Under the pieces are notes generated by a model. It had not been told where the DNA came from. It did not search any database and saw only the letters and a list, made by a program, of their open reading frames with translations. Made by a program: the position numbers and the translations under genes. Below, in pieces: positions 1 through 7,218 of a DNA stretch of 12,835 bases. Positions within the stretch are counted from its first letter, which is position 1. Each line of letters begins with the position of its first letter. Source of the DNA: HLUCCA09 sp039189975 (GTDB taxonomy: Bacteria; Pseudomonadota; Alphaproteobacteria; Rhodobacterales; Rhodobacteraceae); contig JBCCYI010000129.1 of the NCBI GenBank assembly GCA_039189975.1, forward strand, positions 1 through 12,835. The letters are read 5' to 3'.

Positions 1-709
1 AATTTCGTCAAACATCTCCGAAGTATTTCATGTGATGGAAGTATACGCAAGGGGAACGGGGTGGGATTGCTGAGCTGGCTGCGGCTATGCTCCCTGTCGA
101 AAGCTGCGGTCCGCCGAAGCAGGGGAACGGAGCTCTAAGCCACGCAGGTGGCATTGGCAGGGGCTCTGTCTTTGGGGGGCGATCCTGCACCGAACGTTAG
201 GCTCTGGCGATGACGGAACAGACGCGATCACCTTTCGGGAGCGCTCCCCTTCCCCACCCGTTGCCCTAGCGCGCCGGAGACCAGCGCGCGGCGACGGCCC
301 GGCGCGTGCGGTTGCACCGGGATCTGCTCCCTGCAGCCCGGACTGTGCGCGTGACCGTTTCGGACGGTCTTCGCCGCACGCCGGAGGCATTTGCAGCACG
401 AGGAGATCCTGCCGATCTAGCCAGGAAGGTCGTGCGATTGGGAAACGCTAGACCCCGGCTTAATGCGAGACTGTCGGGGCCTGCGATCTTGGGTCGATCG
501 AGACAGACGCCCTCGCTCGGAAGAACCTCAGCCCTTGAGCGCACAAGACCTGCGCCTCAGGAACGGTGGGAGCGGCGGCTTCGAAGGTTGGGCGACGCGT
601 TCGATCTCAATGGCCCCAGCGGTGCCCTCATTCGAGCTGGCGCCGCGCCCCCAAGGGAATCGCCTTGCTTCACGTAGGGTCAGGTCGTCGCGACATCGCG
701 CTGCGTCCA
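1..709. other. No supported gene: left-edge non-coding or degraded stretch
   Basis: Several overlapping open frames of 60-123 codons occur on both strands. None shows a recognisable domain, a convincing ribosome binding site or a conserved motif, and they overlap one another as random frames in GC-rich DNA do. A short perfect hairpin (GACCGT / ACGGTC around a 5-nt loop, 353-369) has no T-run, so I do not call it a terminator. The segment lies downstream of the minus-strand FAD/GcvT gene ending at 710. It could be intergenic DNA, a decayed gene or the remnant of a mobile element; I see no terminal repeats or transposase motif. Confidence 0.5.
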
Positions 710-3154
710 TCAGGCCCGCAGGCGCGCATTGTCGGGATCCCAAAACGGCAGCGGGTGCGTTTTGACCGGGCGCTCTTCGCCATAGATGTCGACGGTGAGC
801 TCCGTTCCAGGTGCGGCGAGATCCGCACGTAACATGCCGATGCCTAGGGAAGCCCCGACGCGAAACCCCCAGGCCCCGCTTGTGACCTCCCCGACGATTT
901 CCCCGTCCTTTCGCAGAAGCGCCATGTAGGGGGCGTCCGCGGCCCCCGCGTCGATGACAAGCCCAACGGCGCGGCGGTCTGGCCCTGCCTCGTGCTGGGC
1001 CAGCAGAGCCGCGCGACCGGGAAACGCATTCTTCTTGAAATCGATGAAGCGCTCAAGACCGGCCTCGATCAGAGTGTAGTCGGTCGAAAGGTCTCCTTTC
1101 CACGCGCGATACCCCTTCTCGACGCGCAGCGAGTTCAGCGCATACATCCCGATGGGTTTGGCACCGGCCGAAGTAACGGCATCCCAGATCGCAGGGGCGA
1201 CGTCGGGAGCGCAATGGATCTCCCAGCCGAGCTCTCCCGCAAATGAGACGCGTGCGAGGGTGCAGGGGTGTCCGGCCACCGTGCCCTCCGCGGAAACGGT
1301 CAACCAACCACGGTTCAGGTCATGCCCCTCAACGAGCCCGGAAAGGACCTCACGCGATCCCGGGCCCGTCACGAGCAGGCACTCCTGGGCTTCGCTGACG
1401 TCCGTCATTGTGACGCCGTCAGGCAGGTCCCGAGCAAGGAATTCGTGGTCGTGCCACTGGGCCAGCGCTGCGGTGATCAGTGTGACCGCTTCATCGGACT
1501 GCACGGTGACGGACGTCTCAGTGACGATCCGGCCCCGACTGTCGGCGAAGTAGGCCAAGCCGACGCGGCCCGGCTTGGGCAGACGAGAGGCCGTGAGGCT
1601 GTCGACATGGGCCCGCGCGCCGGGCCCCTCCACCTTAAGCCGGGTGAAACCGGAGATCGCGACAATGCCACAAGTGTCACGCACCGCTTCGGCTTCTTCA
1701 CGCACACGGGCATGCCAGGGCCCGAGACGCTCCCAGCTCTGTGTCGCCGCCTCGGACGTATCGTCGCCCGGGGCGGCGAACCAGTTGGCCCGCTCCCAGC
1801 CGTTGTAGGCGCCAAAGACGGCCCCCGCATCCGCAAGACGGGAGTGCAACGGCGAGAGCTTCTTGCCGCGCCCTTCGGGCCATTCGTGATGCGGGAAATG
1901 CATCGCATATTCGTGGCCGTAGACTTCCTTGGCCTTGGCCAGGCAATAGGCATCGTCGGCGTGCGCGGTGAACCGGCGCGGATCGATGGACCACATGTCC
2001 CACTCGGTTTCGCCCTCGGTGATCCACTCGGCAAGGATTTTCCCGGCGCCGCCCGCCTGGGCGATACCGAAGGTAAAGACGCAGGCCTCGAACGCGTTCG
2101 GCACGCCGGGCATCGGGCCGACCAAGGGGAAGCCGTCCGGCGCGTAGGGGATCGGACCGTTGATAACCTTCGAAAGGCCCGCCTCGGCGAGCAACGGAAC
2201 GCGGCCCATGGCGTCTTCGATGTACCACTCGATCCGGTCGATATCGTCCTGATAGAGCTGGAAGCTAAAATCGTCCGGCATCGGGTCGGCTTTGTCCGTC
2301 CAATGCGCGCGGCAGTTCCGCTCGTAGGGGCCAAGGTTGAAGCCGTACTTCTCTTGGCGCAGGTAGTAGGACGTGTCCGGGTCGCGCAGGAGCGGGAGCT
2401 TATGGCCCTTTCCCTTCGACCAGGTTTCGACCTCGTCGACATTCTCGAAGAGCAGGTACTGGTGACTCATCACGGCCATGGGCACCTGGCGCCCGCCATA
2501 AGGGTAAAACCACTCGCCCACCTTTTGCGCGTAGTAGCCCGCTGCGTTCACGACGAACTCCGCGCGCACCTCGCCCTTGGGTGTCTCGATCACCCACTCG
2601 CCGTTCTCGCGCCGCACGCCGGTGGCGGGGCAAAAGCGCACGATCGTCGCGCCAAGATCCCGCGCGCCCTTCGCGAGCGCCTGGGTCAGCTGTGCGGGGT
2701 CGATGTCACCATCGACCGGGTCCCACAAGGCACCCTCGAGGTCATGGGTTTCGATGAAAGGGTAAAGCTCGGGCAGATCCGAGGGGCTCAGCATCTCCAT
2801 CGCCGTGCCCATCGCGTTGCCCATGGCACAGACATGCGCGAACTCCTGCACCCGCTCGCGGGAGTGGGCCAGGCGGATCGAGCCCGTGACGTGGTAGTTC
2901 ATCGGGTAGTCGACCGCTTCGGCGAGTCCACGGTAGAGCTCGGTCGAATAGCGCTGAAGGTTCATCATCGACCACGAGGCCGAGAAGGTCGGGATGTTGC
3001 CCGCGGCGTGCCAGGTCGAACCGGCGGTCAACTCGTTCTTTTCGAGCAACACACAGTCGGTCCACCCCGCCTTCGCGAGATGATACAGCGCGGAAGCGCC
3101 AACGGCGCCGCCGCCGATGATGACGACGCGGGCGGTGGAGGGGAGGTCCGCCAT
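710..3154 (-). CDS. FAD-dependent N-demethylase with GcvT folate domain (dimethylglycine/sarcosine dehydrogenase-like), second gene of the tpa operon
   Basis: An 814-aa protein, the usual length for bacterial dimethylglycine dehydrogenase-like enzymes. The N-terminal DAO-type FAD domain (about 1-375) carries the dinucleotide motif G14-x-G16-x-x-G19. It also has TAGSTWHAAG, whose H49 aligns with the histidine that covalently binds FAD in DMGDH and sarcosine dehydrogenase. A linking FAO_M-type region follows (about 376-435), then a GcvT aminomethyltransferase domain (about 436-725) with SFAGELGWE and RVEKGYRAW, and a GcvT C-terminal barrel (about 727-805). Known family chemistry is oxidation of an N-methyl group, with the C1 unit passed to tetrahydrofolate as methylene-THF. 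The ATG at 3154 lies 4 nt after the tpa stop, so the two are very probably cotranscribed and translationally coupled. From this context I infer an N-methyltaurine or dimethyltaurine substrate; sarcosine or dimethylglycine remain possible. Cytoplasmic; no signal peptide. Confidence 0.9.
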   Translation of the reverse strand: MADLPSTARVVIIGGGAVGASALYHLAKAGWTDCVLLEKNELTAGSTWHAAGNIPTFSASWSMMNLQRYSTELYRGLAEAVDYPMNYHVTGSIRLAHSRERVQEFAHVCAMGNAMGTAMEMLSPSDLPELYPFIETHDLEGALWDPVDGDIDPAQLTQALAKGARDLGATIVRFCPATGVRRENGEWVIETPKGEVRAEFVVNAAGYYAQKVGEWFYPYGGRQVPMAVMSHQYLLFENVDEVETWSKGKGHKLPLLRDPDTSYYLRQEKYGFNLGPYERNCRAHWTDKADPMPDDFSFQLYQDDIDRIEWYIEDAMGRVPLLAEAGLSKVINGPIPYAPDGFPLVGPMPGVPNAFEACVFTFGIAQAGGAGKILAEWITEGETEWDMWSIDPRRFTAHADDAYCLAKAKEVYGHEYAMHFPHHEWPEGRGKKLSPLHSRLADAGAVFGAYNGWERANWFAAPGDDTSEAATQSWERLGPWHARVREEAEAVRDTCGIVAISGFTRLKVEGPGARAHVDSLTASRLPKPGRVGLAYFADSRGRIVTETSVTVQSDEAVTLITAALAQWHDHEFLARDLPDGVTMTDVSEAQECLLVTGPGSREVLSGLVEGHDLNRGWLTVSAEGTVAGHPCTLARVSFAGELGWEIHCAPDVAPAIWDAVTSAGAKPIGMYALNSLRVEKGYRAWKGDLSTDYTLIEAGLERFIDFKKNAFPGRAALLAQHEAGPDRRAVGLVIDAGAADAPYMALLRKDGEIVGEVTSGAWGFRVGASLGIGMLRADLAAPGTELTVDIYGEERPVKTHPLPFWDPDNARLRA

Positions 3155-3158
3155 CCGC

Positions 3159-4541
3159 TCAGCCGCCGAAGACGCGGGTGAGCGCGCCGTCTACGGCGTC
3201 GGTCAGCTGGTCGATGTCGTCAGGCGTCGCAATCAGCGCGGGGCTGAAGCAGAGCGTATTGTTGAAGCCCGGCAGAGAGCGGTTCGTCGCCCCGATGATG
3301 ATGCCCTGCGCCATGCAATCGGCCACGACCGCCTGCACCTTCTTTTCATGCGCGGGCTCCTTCGTTGCCCGATCGGCCACCAGCTCCGCACCGCAAAAAA
3401 GGCCCTTGCCGCGCACCTCGCCGATCACGGCGTGCTTCTCGGAGAGTGCTTCGAGGTTGCCGATGAGACGCGCGCCCATCGCACTGGTGTTCTCCAGCAG
3501 CCCTTCCTCCTCGATGATCGCCATGTTCTCGATCGCCGCGGCCGGCCCGGCCGTGCAGCCGCCAAAGGTGGAGATGTCGCGGAAATAGTCGAGCGGATCG
3601 TCCGGCGCCTCCTTGAACATCTCGAAGACCTCTTCGGTCGTGACCATGCAGGCAATCGCGGCGTAGCCGGAGGCCACGCCCTTGGCCATTGTGACGAAAT
3701 CGGGCTTCACGCCGTAATGCTGGTAGCCGAACCACGAACCGGTGCGGCCGACGCCGCACACGACCTCGTCGATATGCAGCAGGATGTCGTACTTCTTGCA
3801 GATCTCCTGCACGCGCGGCCAATACCCCTCGGGTGGGACAATCACGCCACCACCGGCCGTCACGGGCTCAAGGCAGAGCGCGCCGACCGTGTCCGGCCCC
3901 TCGCGCAGGATCACCTCTTCGATCTGGTCGGCGGCCCACGCGCCGTAATCCTCCGTCTCAACCTGGGCGCGATACTCCAGGCAATGCGGCACGGGTACGA
4001 AGCCTGGCGCGAAAGGGCCATATTGCGCGTTGCGCTCATGCTGGCCGCCTGCGGACATCGTGGCAAGCGTCGAGCCGTGGTAATCCCGCTCGCGGTAGAG
4101 GATCTTGTGCTTCTTGCCGCCATAGCGCTTGTGCGCGATCTGACGGACCATCTTGAAGACCTTTTCATTGGCCTCCGAGCCCGAGTTCACGAAGTAGACG
4201 CGCGACATGCCAGGCATCTTGTTGATCAGCATTTCTGCAAAGCGCGCCCCAGGCACCGAGCCCGCGGAGTTGGCAAAGTAGTTCAGCTTCAAGAGCTGGT
4301 CCCGTACCGCATTCGCGATCCGCTCGCGCCCATAGCCGACATTGACAGTCCAGACGCCACCCGACACGCCGTCCAGATGCTCCTTGCCGTCCTGATCCCA
4401 GACACGGATGCCTTTGCCTTCGACGATGATCTTTGGGTCCTTCGTTTCGAACGGCTTGTGCTGAATCAGGTGGTGCCACAGATGCGCGCGGTCGGCTTCG
4501 ATGACGTGGGTGAGGTCGTTCGGGCTGTAGGAGATGTTCAT
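3159..4541 (-). CDS. tpa: Taurine:pyruvate aminotransferase (class III, PLP-dependent)
   Basis: A 460-aa class III aminotransferase. It transfers the amino group of taurine to pyruvate, giving sulfoacetaldehyde and alanine. Visible family features are GSEAN (121-125, phosphate/PLP pocket), DYHGST (153-158), the IDEV motif with D258 contacting the PLP ring nitrogen, and K287 in MAKGVASGY as the Schiff-base lysine. The N-terminus (DLTHVIEADRAHLWHHL) and the RDISTFGGCTAGPAAA segment match what I remember of roseobacter Tpa, which makes it more specific than a generic omega-aminotransferase. The frame stays open to 4856, but that extension would overlap the divergent regulator gene. I chose the ATG at 4541 because GGAG lies 6 nt upstream and it gives the family length; an ATG at 4553 is the alternative. 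A TauR-like gene is divergent. No xsc, ald or taurine transporter is in the window. Confidence 0.88.
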   Translation of the reverse strand: MNISYSPNDLTHVIEADRAHLWHHLIQHKPFETKDPKIIVEGKGIRVWDQDGKEHLDGVSGGVWTVNVGYGRERIANAVRDQLLKLNYFANSAGSVPGARFAEMLINKMPGMSRVYFVNSGSEANEKVFKMVRQIAHKRYGGKKHKILYRERDYHGSTLATMSAGGQHERNAQYGPFAPGFVPVPHCLEYRAQVETEDYGAWAADQIEEVILREGPDTVGALCLEPVTAGGGVIVPPEGYWPRVQEICKKYDILLHIDEVVCGVGRTGSWFGYQHYGVKPDFVTMAKGVASGYAAIACMVTTEEVFEMFKEAPDDPLDYFRDISTFGGCTAGPAAAIENMAIIEEEGLLENTSAMGARLIGNLEALSEKHAVIGEVRGKGLFCGAELVADRATKEPAHEKKVQAVVADCMAQGIIIGATNRSLPGFNNTLCFSPALIATPDDIDQLTDAVDGALTRVFGG

Positions 4542-4627
4542 CGCGCGCTCCATGCTACGAGAGGTGGGCCGAAGGTTAATGCAAACTGGGCAAAGATCCC
4601 GACGTGCGATAGGGCCAATTCGGAGCA

Positions 4628-4658
4628 TTGCATAAGTCCAGATCGGGCCTAAGATCCG
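4628..4658. promoter_or_regulatory. Candidate TauR operator (direct repeats) overlapping a possible tauR promoter
   Basis: Two imperfect direct repeats, ATAAGTCCAG (4632-4641) and CTAAGATCCG (4649-4658), are 17 bp apart and match at 6 of 10 positions. Read on the minus strand the first is CTGGACTTAT, close to the repeat I recall for TauR of Rhodobacter capsulatus. MocR regulators typically bind direct repeats between divergent genes. On the plus strand TTGCAT (4628-4633), a 16-nt spacer and TAAGAT (4650-4655) could be a sigma70-type promoter for tauR. The repeats overlie it, which would suit autorepression, while they sit about 95-115 bp upstream of the tpa start, compatible with activation. 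I found no convincing tpa -35/-10 pair. Confidence 0.4.
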
Positions 4659-4680
4659 AAGTGGCCGGCAAAGCGATCTG

Positions 4681-4696
4681 CGGGCGAGAACGCCCG
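4681..4696 (+). promoter_or_regulatory. GC hairpin abutting the tauR ribosome binding site
   Basis: CGGGCG (4681-4686), loop AGAA (4687-4690) and CGCCCG (4691-4696) form a perfect 6-bp hairpin. Its last base is the first G of the GAGG Shine-Dalgarno (4696-4699), 7 nt before the tauR ATG at 4707. In the mRNA the fold could partly mask ribosome access; as DNA it could be a short palindromic protein site. Chance occurrence in GC-rich DNA is also plausible. Confidence 0.3.
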
Positions 4697-4706
4697 AGGC
4701 CGCCAG

Positions 4707-6176
4707 ATGTCCGTCCCAATCGAGAGCTTCTTTCTGCCCCTTGAGCGCGAGGGCACACTGCAGCAGCGCGTCAAGCGCCAAGTCGTCGAGGGGATCCTCT
4801 CGGGTCGCTTTGCGCATGGGGCGCGGCTGCCCTCCACGCGTGCGCTGGCTCGGCACCTCGGTGTCAGCCGCATCACGATCGCCTTTGCCTACACAGACCT
4901 TGTGGCCGACGACTATCTCGTGTCGCGCGGGCGCTCAGGCTATTATGTGTCGTCTGCCGCCCCTCAGACGTCCGCACCACAGACACAGCCGCACCATGAG
5001 GGAGACCTCGACTGGTCTCGCTTGATCCGCCGCTCGCCCCCGCACCCCACACGCATCGACCGCCCGACGGACTGGCAGCGCTACCCCTACCCGTTTTTAT
5101 ACGGCCAGCCCGATCCTGCGCTCTTCGAACATGCGAACTGGCGGCAATGCGCGTTACAGGCCCTGGGCCAGAGAGAGTTCGACGCACTGACTGCGGATCA
5201 CTATGAACGCGACGACCCCGAACTCGTCGATTACCTTCTGCGCCACATCCTGCCCCGCCGTGGGATCGCCGCCGGGCCAGAGAACGTGCTGCTGACCCTT
5301 GGGTCCCAAAACGCCCTGTGGCTCACGGCGCAGCTTCTGCTAAGCCCACGCCGCACAGCGGTCCTTGAGAACCCGGGCTATACGGGCCTACGCGACATCC
5401 TGGAGCACACGGGGTGCCGAGTGGCGACGGTCGACGTGGATGCCGAAGGGCTGGCCCCCATCGCCATCCCGGAGGAGGCGCATGTCGTCTTCGTGACGGC
5501 GAGCCACCACTGCCCGACGGGTGTCGCCATGCCGATGGCGCGGCGCAAAGCGCTTCTGGATCGCGCCACCGAGTTGGGATGCGTCCTTGTGGAGGACGAC
5601 TACGAGTTCGAACTGGCCATGCCAGGGGCCGCGGCGCCCGCGCTCAAGGCCATGGATCGCAGCGGGTGCGTTGTCTATGCCGGGTCGTTCTCCAAGACGC
5701 TCTTTCCCGGGCTTCGCCTGGGATATCTCGTCGCGCCAGAGCCCTTTGTCCGCCATGCGCGGGCGTTGCGCGGCACAGTGCTGCGGCATCCGCCCGGCGT
5801 CGTGCAGCGCACCGTTGCGCGCTTTCTGGCCCTTGGGCATTACGACACACAGATCAAACGGATGCGCGCCGCCTACCAGGCGCGCAAGGCAGAGCTCCAC
5901 GAAGCCCTGTCTTCGTACGGTCTCGCACCCGCCTCGGCGACACCAACGGCGGGTACATCTGTCTGGATGCGCGCTCCTCCCGGTGTGGACACCGGCACGC
6001 TTGCAAATGCGTTGCGCGCGCAAGGCGTCGTCATCGAGGCGGGCGCTCCTTTCTTCAGCCCCGACACGCCAGACACAGCACACTACCGCCTCGCCATCTC
6101 ATCCATACCGGAAGCCCGCATTCGAAGCGGCGTCGGGCTGATCGCGGAGGAAATCAGCGCAATGTCAGGCGCCTAG
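4707..6176 (+). CDS. tauR: MocR-family (GntR HTH plus aminotransferase-like) regulator, TauR type
   Basis: A 489-aa protein with the two-domain MocR architecture. A GntR-type winged helix (about 13-82) contains LPSTRALARHLGVSR and DYLVSRGRSGYYV. After a linker comes a fold-type-I aminotransferase-like domain (about 115-485) that should bind PLP as a sensory ligand. Pocket residues are retained: SQNALW (200-205), ENPGY (221-225), EDDYE (296-300) and K330 in GSFSKTLFPGLRLGY, the expected Schiff-base lysine. The usual HQFPTG motif reads HHCPTG (267-272). The ATG at 4707 has GAGG 7 nt upstream. The gene is divergent from tpa, as TauR genes commonly are, and TauR is a known activator of taurine utilisation genes that responds to taurine. 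It may here sense N-methylated taurine or control its demethylase. A PdxR- or GabR-like role is less likely given the neighbour. Confidence 0.82.
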   Translation: MSVPIESFFLPLEREGTLQQRVKRQVVEGILSGRFAHGARLPSTRALARHLGVSRITIAFAYTDLVADDYLVSRGRSGYYVSSAAPQTSAPQTQPHHEGDLDWSRLIRRSPPHPTRIDRPTDWQRYPYPFLYGQPDPALFEHANWRQCALQALGQREFDALTADHYERDDPELVDYLLRHILPRRGIAAGPENVLLTLGSQNALWLTAQLLLSPRRTAVLENPGYTGLRDILEHTGCRVATVDVDAEGLAPIAIPEEAHVVFVTASHHCPTGVAMPMARRKALLDRATELGCVLVEDDYEFELAMPGAAAPALKAMDRSGCVVYAGSFSKTLFPGLRLGYLVAPEPFVRHARALRGTVLRHPPGVVQRTVARFLALGHYDTQIKRMRAAYQARKAELHEALSSYGLAPASATPTAGTSVWMRAPPGVDTGTLANALRAQGVVIEAGAPFFSPDTPDTAHYRLAISSIPEARIRSGVGLIAEEISAMSGA

Positions 6177-6288
6177 CGCTCTGTCCAGAGCCCATTTCGT
6201 GCGCCGCAAGAGCCACATGCGCATCGTTGGCGTGTCTTGTTGCGCGCGGCCTGACCGGCAGCGAAGCCCGCACCCTTGCTCCGCAAGA

Positions 6289-6681
6289 TCAGCCAGCGTC
6301 CGCCTCGCCCTCCTGCACCTTTCGGGCAGCGCGAAAGCACTCCAGAGCTTGCGGCACACCGCAATAAATCCCGATCACGTGGATGATAGCGCGGATCTCG
6401 TCCCAACTCACACCATTGTTGCGGGCACCGCGGCAGTGCAGTTCCCACTCGTGCATCTTGCCGAGCGCGCCGATCATGGAGAGGTTCATCATGCTGCGGG
6501 TCTTGGCGTCGATCACGTCGTCGCCCCAGCCAAAACCCCAACACCATGCGGTCATGGCCTCCTGAAACGGCCGAGTGAACTCATCCGCCGCATCCAGGCT
6601 CTTTTGCACATAGGCATCGCCCAAGGTCGCCTTGCGCTGCGCGAGCCCTTTTAGAAAAAGGTCTTCGTCGAAAGTGCTCAT
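6289..6681 (-). CDS. Carboxymuconolactone decarboxylase (CMD)-family protein
   Basis: A 130-aa all-helical protein. The CMD domain (about 35-120) shows ELHCRGARNNGVSWDEI (80-96) and GIYCGVPQALECFRAA (104-119), which align with the signature of the gamma-carboxymuconolactone decarboxylase PcaC. The CxxC pair of AhpD-type peroxidases is absent, so a disulfide-reductase role is unlikely. True PcaC acts in protocatechuate breakdown, but no pca genes are nearby, and many CMD-family proteins have unassigned functions. The ATG at 6681 lies 3 nt after the GFA stop, with AAAGGA about 10-13 nt upstream, so it ends the rpiR-Rieske-gfa operon. It converges on tauR across a 112-nt gap containing only a weak 5-bp hairpin (6179-6191). 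Its role in the pathway is unknown. Confidence 0.75.
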   Translation of the reverse strand: MSTFDEDLFLKGLAQRKATLGDAYVQKSLDAADEFTRPFQEAMTAWCWGFGWGDDVIDAKTRSMMNLSMIGALGKMHEWELHCRGARNNGVSWDEIRAIIHVIGIYCGVPQALECFRAARKVQEGEADAG

Positions 6682-6684
6682 GGG

Positions 6685-7107
6685 TCAGGTTTCCTTTTGA
6701 CTTGGCATGCTGAACGGGCCGCTGTGTGGGTGTTTGGGCAAATCGTCGTCGATCCGGAGCCATGGGACGCGCTCGGCCCAATGCACATGCGACTCAGGCG
6801 TGAAGAGCTCCGGCTTGTCGAGCGTTGCCGCGTAGAGGTGGATCTCGCCCGGCCAGCGCGTGGACATGTAGCTGAGCGGTGTTCCGCAGGCCGCGCAAAA
6901 GCCGCGTGTCGTGCCGGGGGAAGAGGCCCGAAACGTGCGCTGGCCCTCCCACGCGACGCTCGCTTTCGCGAAGCCCAGGAAACTCGCCATCGGCGCGCCC
7001 GTCGCACGGCGGCAGCTCTCGCAATGGCAATGGGCAGACCAGAAGGGAGACGACATTGCGCGAAAGCGGATGGCCCCGCAGGCACAGCGCCCTGTCAGGC
7101 CAGACAT
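6685..7107 (-). CDS. GFA-family zinc protein (glutathione-dependent formaldehyde-activating enzyme-like)
   Basis: A 140-aa protein with the GFA/CENP-V zinc fold. Cysteines are grouped as the family requires: C8 and C10 (CACGAIRF), C27, C29 and C32 (CHCESCRR), and C71 and C74 (CAACGTPL). The founding member, Gfa of Paracoccus, binds glutathione and speeds formation of S-hydroxymethylglutathione, though many relatives have unproven roles. A formaldehyde function would fit here, since the upstream Rieske oxygenase should release formaldehyde on demethylation. I chose the ATG at 7107 because the domain starts right after it. An in-frame GTG at 7122 adds 5 residues, and neither start has a strong ribosome binding site. 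It is separated by 111 nt from the Rieske stop and by 3 nt from the CMD start. Confidence 0.8.
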   Translation of the reverse strand: MSGLTGRCACGAIRFRAMSSPFWSAHCHCESCRRATGAPMASFLGFAKASVAWEGQRTFRASSPGTTRGFCAACGTPLSYMSTRWPGEIHLYAATLDKPELFTPESHVHWAERVPWLRIDDDLPKHPHSGPFSMPSQKET

Positions 7108-7218
7108 CGGGTGGCACGCCACACCGGTAGAGTTGTCGGCCGCGACGGCCTCGCCGCAACCCTCTGGCCCGGCGGGCGCACGGCCGCACAGAGCGCGGAA
7201 AGCCCACGAAACGTCGTC

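Noticed and set aside
353..369. Hairpin GACCGT / ACGGTC as a terminator
   Set aside because: No T-run on either strand and no nearby gene end on the plus strand.
1268..3181. 637-codon plus-strand open frame
   Set aside because: Antisense to the 814-aa demethylase; low-complexity, Arg/Gly/His-rich translation without motifs.
3117..4652. 511-codon plus-strand open frame
   Set aside because: Antisense shadow of tpa; no domain, and tpa has full PLP-site motifs.
4542..4856. N-terminal extension of tpa to 4856
   Set aside because: It would overlap the tauR start and promoter region, gives a 565-aa protein too long for the family, and the added residues show no homology.
6178..6191. Possible terminator hairpin after tauR
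   Set aside because: Only a 5-bp stem with a 4-nt loop, followed by CCATTTCG without a real T-run; too weak to call.
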